Of a stretch of 5,370 nucleotides of DNA, positions 1 to 5,370 are shown one piece after another (the first letter of the stretch is position 1; each line of letters begins with the position of its first letter). The notes under the pieces were generated by a model, which had not been told where the DNA came from, made no database searches, and worked only from the letters and a program-made list of their open reading frames with translations. Source of the stretch: an uncultured Litorilinea sp. GTDB lineage: Bacteria; Chloroflexota; Anaerolineae; Caldilineales; Caldilineaceae. A program made the position numbers and the translations under genes. Where the stretch lies: NCBI GenBank assembly GCA_946885925.1, contig CAMPHP010000287.1:1-5370 (forward strand). Reading direction: 5' to 3'.

Positions 1-177
1 GGGCTGCTCGATACGTTTACTGTCTCTTTATTGTTTTGTACCGGATTGTTTTGTATCGGGAGCATCCCGCATGACGAAATGGAAAGTAATTGCATGGCCT
101 TTAGGGGGCGGTGGGTGAGCTGCAGTAGGGAACTTTGGCCGCGGCATAGCTGGCAAAGGCGCGAGCTACACAGACAA
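1..177 (+). promoter_or_regulatory. Upstream region, probable promoter area, no gene called
   Basis: This region holds a T-rich segment (about 14-56), the 15-base tandem repeat and a perfect 5-base stem with a 3-base loop at 57-69 (cggga, gca, tcccg). A weak promoter reading is TTGTTT at 31-36 with TATCGG at 54-59 and a 17-base spacer, but the second box matches the consensus at only its first three bases. All three forward frames are open for some distance, and frame 1 is open throughout, so the tail of an upstream gene or a longer N-terminus cannot be excluded. Confidence 0.3.
30..59 (+). repeat. Tandem 15-base direct repeat upstream of the vWA gene
   Basis: Bases 30-44 and 45-59 are the same 15-mer, attgttttgtaccgg, with a single C-to-T difference at the eleventh base of the unit plus one (14 of 15 match). 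The repeat lies in a T-rich stretch about 120 bases before the chosen start. It overlaps the hairpin at 57-69. It could be a paired regulator site or a chance slippage product. Confidence 0.6.
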
Positions 178-261
178 ATGCACAGGCGTCTAGGAATCAT
201 AGGAACACTGCTTCTTATGGTGTTGTTCTCGTTCCCACTTTTCTCGCTGCCTGTGCATGCC
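178..261 (+). other. Signal peptide coding segment
   Basis: The 28 residues have a basic start (HRR), a hydrophobic core rich in Leu, Ile and Phe, and a V-H-A motif before QQ, which fits signal peptidase I cleavage after Ala28. No lipobox cysteine is present, so a lipoprotein is unlikely. This segment sets the outside location of the vWA domains and is the main argument for the start codon at 178. Confidence 0.8.
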
Positions 262-3200
262 CAACAAGCCCTTGTCGGACGTGTTACCGTCGTGGGGGTA
301 GATGATCAGGCTTTTCCGAGCGTTAGCCTCTTTCTTGATGTTGCGGATTCCACTGGTGCACCGGTAAGCGGGTTGGCTCAAGCCAATTTTGCCATTCAAG
401 AGGATGGTCAGGCCGCGTCCGTGCAAAGCGTAACTGCGGACAGTTCGCAGCCGCTGGCCTTGCTGCTCGCGCTGGATCGCAGTACGGACACCGCAACATG
501 GGCGGCAGTCCAGGCAGCAGCCGCAACCATCATCTCTGGGCTTAATGCCAACGACCAAGTGGCGATTACGACCATCTTTGAAGAAGTACAGTCTGTTCAG
601 GGCTTTACGGCAGACAAAGAGGCAGCACTGGCAGCTTTGGCCGCGGTCACGCCTGGGGGGCAGTTTAGCGCTATTAATCCCGCGTTGGTTGATTCGGCCA
701 ACCGTTTTACGGATCAACTCCCTGCGCGCCGAGCCGTGATCCTGGTGGCTGATGCGCCTGATAATATTTCAGGCATCGCTATCGAAGAGGTCACAACGCA
801 AGTAGCCGGGCGAGGTATCCCCATTTATGTAGTCGGGTATGGCGCACGCGTACAGAGCGAACCGAGCTTTAGCCAAGTTGCAGCAGCCACAGGCGGGCGC
901 TTTTTTGCGATTGGAGCCGCTGATGAACTCCAAACGACCTTGGCATCGCTGCTGCCACAGTTGCGCCAGGGCTATCGTGTAGAGTTCATTTCCTCACTTA
1001 GCGCCGACAACTTGCCCCATACGGCCCAAGTCCAGGTGACAGCCCCCACCGTCAATGCAAACGCTACCCGCCAGTTTGTGGCACGTCCTCGCACAGTGGA
1101 AGTGACCATTCCGGGTCTGGTTCCAGGGCAGCCGGTGGTTGGTGTTGTGAACTTGATCGCGGCTACCACATCACCAAGCACGGTTGCATCGGTCGAATTC
1201 CGCGTGGATGGCGAGGTGATTGGGACTGCCGCAAATCTTGAGAGTGCTGTGGCGTGGGATACAAGCCTCCTCGCTCCTGGCCCGCATGTGGTGACTGCAC
1301 TTGTCACTGACAGCGCAGGTAACCAAGGAGAGACATCGGTCGAGATCTTGGTGCTGGCGTCTACGCCTCGTTTGGATCTTCTTCGCGTTGACCATACCCT
1401 GTTCCCGTCGGTATCCGCTTTTGTGGATGTCTTTGGAGCCAACGGTCTGCCCCTGGTGGGATTAAACGCGCAAAACTTCTCTGTGCGTGAGGATAACCGT
1501 CCGATTGATCCGGCGCAGATTGCGGTGACAATTGATGCCACACAGCCGCTCAACCTGGTGTTGGTGCTGGATCGCAGCGTGTCGATTGGGGATTGGGCAC
1601 AGTTGCGCGCCGCGGCCAATGGCCTGATTGACGCATTGCGCCCGCAAGATCAAATGGCGATCTACTCGTTCGCGGATGCTCCGACCTTGGTGCAAGCCGT
1701 AACGGAGGATGCGAACACGCTCAAGCGCAAACTCGCCGCAGTCGAGCCTGTGCCATCCATCGCGGCGATCGCGCCCGTAACACCAACGCTAGCAAACGAT
1801 AACGGGCTGCACCAAGCTTTGTTTGATGCAACCAACTTGGCTGGTACTTTGCCACAAGGGCGGCGCGCGGTGGTGGTGCTGACAAATGGCGCAGATAACA
1901 CGGGGCAGATTGCACTTGCCGATGTAATTGGCGTCCTGGGCGCACAGACAGTGCCGGTGCATCTTTTGGCCTTTGGTGTAGATGCTCAGAGCGCTGGAAC
2001 CCTGGCTGGCGTTGCCCAAGTAACGGGGGGGAATTCAGTGGCGGCTGGCAGCGCAATGGAGGTGCGTTCGGCGCTGCAAACGTTGACTTTGCTCCTTCAA
2101 CAAGGCTACCGGCTTGACTTTACCTCGGCATTACAGGCCGACGACAATTCCCATTCAGTTACCGTTGGGCTGGATGCAAATGGCTTGCAGGCGGAAACGA
2201 CTGGCGAGTTTATTGCGCGCAGCCTTCCTATCACAGTGACCTTCCCCAATGTGGTGGATGAAAGTACCGTTTCAGGCGCGCTCAATCTGACCGCGCAAGC
2301 CGATGCGCCTGCGCCAATTACTTCGGTTGTCTATCGTTTGAATGGTGACATTTTAGCCGAGGTGGCGGATACCAGCTTTAGCATTGTGTGGAACAGTGAC
2401 ACCGTGGAGCCGGGAGCCTATACCGTTGATGTGGTCGTGGTGGATGCGGTGGGCAACCAGGGCAGCGCTCGTGTGAGCTTTACCGTTGTCGCGCCCGTGA
2501 CCGTGGTTGCGACCTTGGCCCCAGCCAGTAGCGATGGCGAAATTGAGGTGGGTGATGCGGTCACGATCAATGCGGATGTCGAGGTGTTTAGTGGCAGCCC
2601 GCGCGTAGAGTTCTATGTAAACCAGCAGTTGATTAACGCCGACCTTCAGCCGCCCTTTACGGCTAGCTTTGATACAAGTGACTTTGCGGCAGGGAGCCAT
2701 ACGGTGTCGGTGATTGCTCGCGATGATGCAGGGCATGAGGCAACGAGCACCTTTGATTTTATGCTTGTCGCTCCACTGTTGCCTACGCCTGTGCCAACTC
2801 CCACACCCGCCTCGTTCCTGCCTGCTGTGCCAGCCTTTAACTGGGGGCGTTTGCTGGCATGGGCGGCGATTGGTTTGATTGGATTGGTGGTGCTGTGGAT
2901 GATCTTGTCGGCGCTACGCACTGCGCGGCGCAGCGCACAGGAACAGAAATTGACGCCCATGCGCCTTACGCTTTCCAACATGGGTAACGTTGCCACCGGC
3001 TATCTGTTGCGCGGCGAAGACCCTGCGGGAATTCTCAATTTTCGCTTTAGCCTGAATGGTGTGGTGTTGGGGCTGCCGCCTGTGACACGGTTGACCAGTG
3101 CTGAGGGTGCAACCTCGGTTCGACCAAGCACACCAGGGCTGCCAGGGCGACCTAACATTGGCGGCGTGCAGATACCCAATTTGCAGGGCAATGGAGAACT

Positions 3201-3963
3201 GCCAAAGGTTCCCACCAATATGGATGAGCTAGGGGATAAGCTGGACGAGGCTTCGGACGTAGGGCGCATTATTTCCTCTATTTTGTCCTCGCTCGCCATG
3301 TTCTTGCCACCCGCATTGGCGCGCCCGCTGCGTACCGTCTCGATGCAGATTCGACGCGGGCAGATGATCGCGTCACGCGTCCGGTATGTCCGCCGCCAGT
3401 TTGATCGCTTAAACAAAACCGAAATGGGGTCAAAGCTGGTGCAAAACACTGGCGAGGCTGCTAATCAAGTGGGGCGAGTGGCTACGGCTGAGAGTACGCG
3501 CGATGTGGTAGCAACCGGAGCAAGCCGCGCTGGGGGCATGATGACGGCAACGGCTGCGGCGGCGTATGCAGGTGCGACGCGATCAGCGAGCCGCCTCTAT
3601 GATCTAACAGGACAGGGCGTACAAGGTGGCAACGGGACGAATGGAACGAACGGTCACACGGTGGCTGCTGAGTCCTCAGGTGCGCGCCAGTGGGTCTATC
3701 TCCAGCCGATCAACCCTGGCGAAACTGTTACGCTTGATATTCTTGTGGGCGCACGCACGCGTGTTGCGGGTAATGAACACCAAACGTTTCGTATTATCTC
3801 GCGTGCTGTAGGCGATGAGAATGCACAGCCAGTGATCGAAGAAGGTAGCATCCGCCTCGCCTCCTCGTCACGCTGGTCCGCGATTCTTGGCTTAGTCATG
3901 ACGGGTGTTCTGGTGCTCATCGCCGCGGCGATAAGCTGGTGGCTGGCTGTACAGTTCTTATAA
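178..3963 (+). CDS. Membrane-anchored protein with tandem vWA and Ig-like domains
   Basis: Not a named gene; probably an envelope receptor or adhesion-type scaffold. Residues are numbered from the ATG at 178. Domains in order: signal peptide 1-28; vWA unit one about 33-272 (metal-site motif DRSTD at 100-104); Ig-like 307-394; vWA unit two about 398-650 (DRSVS at 465-469); Ig-like 683-771; Ig-like 774-864; Pro/Thr linker 865-890; transmembrane helix 892-913 followed by RTARR; cytosolic region 914-1232; second transmembrane helix about 1233-1261. The Ig domains show the bacterial pattern VEFRVDG...WDTS...DSAGNQG. The start at 178 is chosen because it gives a classic signal peptide (MHRRLGIIGTLLL...VHA) and the upstream codons read as Cys- and Trp-rich noise. 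However, the frame is open back to base 1, with in-frame ATGs at 79 and 94, and no clear Shine-Dalgarno precedes 178. The first vWA domain should lie outside the membrane and the region after residue 913 inside. The vWA/Ig identity is firm; the biological role is unknown. Confidence 0.9.
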   Translation: MHRRLGIIGTLLLMVLFSFPLFSLPVHAQQALVGRVTVVGVDDQAFPSVSLFLDVADSTGAPVSGLAQANFAIQEDGQAASVQSVTADSSQPLALLLALDRSTDTATWAAVQAAAATIISGLNANDQVAITTIFEEVQSVQGFTADKEAALAALAAVTPGGQFSAINPALVDSANRFTDQLPARRAVILVADAPDNISGIAIEEVTTQVAGRGIPIYVVGYGARVQSEPSFSQVAAATGGRFFAIGAADELQTTLASLLPQLRQGYRVEFISSLSADNLPHTAQVQVTAPTVNANATRQFVARPRTVEVTIPGLVPGQPVVGVVNLIAATTSPSTVASVEFRVDGEVIGTAANLESAVAWDTSLLAPGPHVVTALVTDSAGNQGETSVEILVLASTPRLDLLRVDHTLFPSVSAFVDVFGANGLPLVGLNAQNFSVREDNRPIDPAQIAVTIDATQPLNLVLVLDRSVSIGDWAQLRAAANGLIDALRPQDQMAIYSFADAPTLVQAVTEDANTLKRKLAAVEPVPSIAAIAPVTPTLANDNGLHQALFDATNLAGTLPQGRRAVVVLTNGADNTGQIALADVIGVLGAQTVPVHLLAFGVDAQSAGTLAGVAQVTGGNSVAAGSAMEVRSALQTLTLLLQQGYRLDFTSALQADDNSHSVTVGLDANGLQAETTGEFIARSLPITVTFPNVVDESTVSGALNLTAQADAPAPITSVVYRLNGDILAEVADTSFSIVWNSDTVEPGAYTVDVVVVDAVGNQGSARVSFTVVAPVTVVATLAPASSDGEIEVGDAVTINADVEVFSGSPRVEFYVNQQLINADLQPPFTASFDTSDFAAGSHTVSVIARDDAGHEATSTFDFMLVAPLLPTPVPTPTPASFLPAVPAFNWGRLLAWAAIGLIGLVVLWMILSALRTARRSAQEQKLTPMRLTLSNMGNVATGYLLRGEDPAGILNFRFSLNGVVLGLPPVTRLTSAEGATSVRPSTPGLPGRPNIGGVQIPNLQGNGELPKVPTNMDELGDKLDEASDVGRIISSILSSLAMFLPPALARPLRTVSMQIRRGQMIASRVRYVRRQFDRLNKTEMGSKLVQNTGEAANQVGRVATAESTRDVVATGASRAGGMMTATAAAAYAGATRSASRLYDLTGQGVQGGNGTNGTNGHTVAAESSGARQWVYLQPINPGETVTLDILVGARTRVAGNEHQTFRIISRAVGDENAQPVIEEGSIRLASSSRWSAILGLVMTGVLVLIAAAISWWLAVQFL
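274..1353 (+). repeat. Internal duplication, copy 1 (vWA plus Ig-like unit)
   Basis: The encoded residues 33-392 form a short N-terminal beta region, a vWA domain and one Ig-like domain. They align in order with residues 398-771. Both copies begin with FPSVS (46-50 and 409-413), contain a G-L-x-x-x-N-F strand followed by an E-D turn, and have the metal-site loop preceded by QPL. Over residues 91-130 against 456-495, 20 of 40 positions are identical by hand count without gaps. The DNA has diverged, so this is an old duplication rather than a recent one. Confidence 0.8.
1369..2490 (+). repeat. Internal duplication, copy 2 (vWA plus Ig-like unit)
   Basis: This is the second vWA and Ig-like unit, encoded residues 398-771. 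It has the canonical DxSxS loop (DRSVS, 465-469), but the position of the usual MIDAS threonine is Asn542 and the usual Asp of the LTDG-type strand is Asn570 (LTNGADN). The unit ends with an Ig-like domain whose D-A-V-G-N-Q-G turn matches the D-S-A-G-N-Q-G turn of copy 1. A third, single Ig-like domain follows without its own vWA. Confidence 0.8.
2851..2916 (+). other. First transmembrane helix coding segment
   Basis: Residues 892-913 are uninterrupted hydrophobic residues (LLAWAAIGLIGLVVL and onward) with no charges. They follow a Pro/Thr linker and are followed directly by R-T-A-R-R. By the positive-inside rule the N-terminal vWA/Ig region is outside and the following part is cytosolic, in agreement with the signal peptide. 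Confidence 0.85.
2950..3870 (+). other. Cytosolic beta-sandwich apparently split by an insertion
   Basis: Residues 925-965 read as the first strands of a NEW3/Ig-like beta-sandwich (L-T-L-S-N-M-G-N, then RGEDPAGILNFRFS). The remaining strands appear only at about 1169-1231 (QWVYLQPINPGETVTLDILV, then a GNEHQTFRIISRAV strand). The downstream FHA protein has a similar motif order: V-E-N-R-G-N, then VEGMDDENLVTFEM, then L-E-P-N-Q-S-L-T-V. Between the halves lie about 200 residues. This stretch has a Pro/Gly-rich start, a hydrophobic patch at 1031-1048, an Arg-rich helix at 1049-1080, an Ala/Gly-rich part, and an NGTNGTNG tract encoded by 3631-3654. Domain assignment is by eye; the split is an inference. 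Confidence 0.55.
3874..3960 (+). other. C-terminal transmembrane helix coding segment
   Basis: Residues 1233-1261 (WSAILGLVMTGVLVLI and onward) are hydrophobic, uncharged and end the protein. With the first helix placed outside-to-inside, this one would return the C-terminus to the outside, leaving only a few residues exposed. It could instead sit as a tail anchor. Confidence 0.8.
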
Positions 3964-4047
3964 ACCCTTGTAAATAAGCCAGGATGATACGTGCAGGACT
4001 CGACATGAGTGCTGTGATAGCTTTGGGATAGACGGATTAGCGAATCG

Positions 4048-5370
4048 ATGGCACAGCGTGACCAATTAGAAGTGGTCTCCCCACAGGGAGATCTAATCTT
4101 TTTTGATTTAGATGAACGTGATGGAGTTACGAATGTCGGTCGCCATCCCTCCAACGATGTGGTTTTGAGTGGACAGGGGGTTGCTGATTTTCACCTTGTC
4201 ATTGACCATCGCACACGTCCTTATCAAGTTTCAGTGATTACCCCTGGGGCGCAAGTTACCGTAGGCAACCAGCAGCTAGATGCTGACCAGACCTATCCCT
4301 TACAAGCATGGGACACCATCCTGCTTGATGGATTTACCATGATCTTGGTCGAGGGCAATGGCGATGCGCCAACTTTCCCGGCATCTAGCTCGACAACCAG
4401 CGCCTCTATAACTCCTATCCCGAGCACGGTCAGCACGCAGCCTGCTCCTTTGCTTGCCTCGCCTGCGCCTGCTGTGACTGCCGCGTCTTTGGCGACGCCG
4501 CCCTTTGTGAGTCCACCGCCACCATCCCTAGTAGGACCGGGTGCTGCCCCTGTTGCGCAGAATGTAGCACCACCCGTTGAGCTATCCGCTGCACCTACCG
4601 CGGCAACGCAAGCAGCCACAATGGTTGGAGACGGGGCTGCTGTGCCTCCCGTGAGTGCGTCCCCCATAACCCTACCCGCCGAGGACAAAGCGGCGGAGTC
4701 AAATGGCGCGCAGGCTGTCCATGCACCGCTGCAAACACTTAATGATGTAATTGATGAGATCTTGGTCGTAGAGATCTCAACGCGAGAGGTTACTATCTCG
4801 GTTGAAGAAAGTGCAACTTGGCAGCTCAATATTGCTAATGGTGGTGGCCTTGTTGCCCGCTTTGATGTGCACGTTGAAGGGTGGATTGATGGTAGTTGGG
4901 TCACGATTGAACCTGGTTCGGTGAATCTCTTTGAAGGAGGCCGCGCCGCGGTCAGCGTGAGCATTACGCCACCACGTCTGCCTACGAGCCGCGCTGGTGT
5001 ACATCAACTGGCAGTGGTGGTAACGTCCCCCAACTATCCAGGGCACCGCGCCCAACGCGCCATTAGCCTGGTCATCAACCCATACTTCGACTTTCATGTG
5101 GGGGATGTGACCCCACGGCAGCAGTCGGTGGACTATTTCCGGCGCACGGCACAACTGAAATTGCCCGTAGAGAACCGCGGTAACAGCGTGATTCCATTCC
5201 GTGTCGAAGGCATGGACGATGAGAATCTCGTTACCTTTGAGATGGATTCGCCTACAGAGGCGACCCGTTTGGTGCGTCAAGTAGAGTTTCCGCTAGAACC
5301 AAACCAGTCGCTCACAGTGCCAATCTCGGCGACACCGCGCAATCACCAATTCGTCGGGGTGGGGGCGCAT
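4048..5370 (+). CDS. FHA-like and NEW3-like domain protein, 3' partial
   Basis: The reading frame opens at ATG 4048 and has no stop before the window edge, so only the first 441 residues are seen. There is an in-frame TAG at 4018 and no other ATG, GTG or TTG between it and 4048, which fixes the start. No strong Shine-Dalgarno is visible. Residues 7-103 resemble an FHA domain (V-G-R-H-P-S-N-D-V-V-L at 30-40, F-H-L-V at 48-51, a hydrophobic final strand LLDGFTMILVEG). Residues about 105-231 are a low-complexity Pro/Ala/Thr/Ser linker. Residues about 242-349 and 350 to the end are two beta-sandwich domains of NEW3-like type, the second with V-E-N-R-G-N at 374-379. There is no signal peptide, so it is probably cytosolic. 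FHA domains usually bind phosphothreonine peptides, but key contacts look lost here. It lies 84 bases after the vWA gene on the same strand, which suggests co-transcription. Confidence 0.85.
   Translation, partial: MAQRDQLEVVSPQGDLIFFDLDERDGVTNVGRHPSNDVVLSGQGVADFHLVIDHRTRPYQVSVITPGAQVTVGNQQLDADQTYPLQAWDTILLDGFTMILVEGNGDAPTFPASSSTTSASITPIPSTVSTQPAPLLASPAPAVTAASLATPPFVSPPPPSLVGPGAAPVAQNVAPPVELSAAPTAATQAATMVGDGAAVPPVSASPITLPAEDKAAESNGAQAVHAPLQTLNDVIDEILVVEISTREVTISVEESATWQLNIANGGGLVARFDVHVEGWIDGSWVTIEPGSVNLFEGGRAAVSVSITPPRLPTSRAGVHQLAVVVTSPNYPGHRAQRAISLVINPYFDFHVGDVTPRQQSVDYFRRTAQLKLPVENRGNSVIPFRVEGMDDENLVTFEMDSPTEATRLVRQVEFPLEPNQSLTVPISATPRNHQFVGVGAH
4066..4356 (+). other. Degenerate FHA domain coding segment
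   Basis: Residues 7-103 keep the FHA G-R turn (Gly31, Arg32) and the core His (His49). The Ser that normally sits three residues before that His is Ala46, and the S-x-N-G-T loop is replaced by T-P-G-A-Q (65-69), followed by TVGNQQL in place of the usual YVNG-type strand. The fold call is good; phosphopeptide binding is doubtful. Confidence 0.7.
4360..4740 (+). other. Pro/Ala/Thr-rich linker coding segment
   Basis: Residues 105-231 are dominated by Pro, Ala, Thr, Ser and Val with very few charges until about residue 212. Such a stretch is expected to be disordered and to act as a long flexible tether between the FHA-like head and the beta-sandwich domains. No repeat unit is regular enough to call at DNA level. 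Confidence 0.8.

Noticed and set aside
57..69. Hairpin as a transcription terminator of an upstream gene
   Set aside because: The stem is only five base pairs and no T-run follows it on either strand.
71..118. A 15-codon open frame starting at ATG 71 (MTKWKVIAWPLGGGG)
   Set aside because: It has no ribosome site and no recognisable function, and it overlaps the frame-1 sequence ahead of the vWA start. It is probably chance.
972..1619. Long reverse-strand open frame of 215 codons opposite the vWA gene
   Set aside because: It lies wholly inside a strong forward gene, its translation is low in recognisable structure and rich in Arg, Ser and Thr, and the forward frame carries clear vWA and Ig motifs across the same bases.
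2025..2031. Run of seven G in the second vWA region as a phase-variation site
   Set aside because: The frame is intact and encodes the common V-T-G-G-N turn. A seven-base run alone in a moderately GC-rich gene is weak evidence for slippage control.
3984..4031. A 15-codon open frame in the gap between the two genes, as a possible leader peptide
   Set aside because: It begins ATG ATA CGT and ends at TAG, but it has no run of regulatory codons, no attenuator hairpin and no convincing ribosome site. A frame this short is expected by chance.
3964..4047. Terminator or separate promoter between the genes
   Set aside because: I see no stem followed by a T-run and no paired promoter boxes at acceptable spacing, so read-through from the vWA gene is the simpler reading.
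4293..4964. Reverse-strand open frame of 223 codons opposite the FHA gene
   Set aside because: Its Ala/Gly/Thr-rich run is the mirror of the forward Pro/Ala/Thr linker. The forward frame continues through it with domain motifs on both sides.

Overview
The window holds two same-strand genes with an 84-base gap between them, and nothing else that I can support as a gene. The likely source is a bacterium of the Chloroflexota or a relative. This rests on overall style rather than a marker gene: an exported protein with a PTPVPTPTP-type linker, stacked vWA and Ig-like domains, an FHA protein carrying NEW3-like beta-sandwich repeats, and a moderately GC-rich composition by eye. I hold the phylum call only moderately.

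Layout. Bases 1-177 are upstream sequence with a T-rich stretch, a near-perfect 15-base tandem repeat and a small hairpin. Bases 178-3963 encode a 1261-residue membrane protein. It has a signal peptide, two copies of a vWA plus Ig-like unit, a third Ig-like domain, a Pro/Thr linker, a transmembrane helix, a cytosolic segment of about 318 residues, and a second transmembrane helix at the extreme C-terminus. Bases 3964-4047 are a short gap without a clear terminator. Bases 4048-5370 encode the first 441 residues of a protein cut by the window edge: a degenerate FHA domain, a long Pro/Ala/Thr linker, then at least two NEW3-like beta-sandwich domains.

How they may work together. The first protein presents vWA and Ig domains outside the membrane and a beta-sandwich inside it. 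The second has no signal peptide and should be cytosolic. Both carry a beta-sandwich with an N-x-G-N strand motif. In the membrane protein this domain appears to be split by an insertion of about 200 residues containing a hydrophobic patch and an arginine-rich helix. The working model, which is inference, is a two-part envelope sensing or scaffolding module in which an outside adhesion-type receptor is read by a cytosolic FHA-like scaffold. The metal sites of the vWA domains and the phosphothreonine pocket of the FHA domain all look partly eroded, so the module may use these folds mainly for protein-protein contact.
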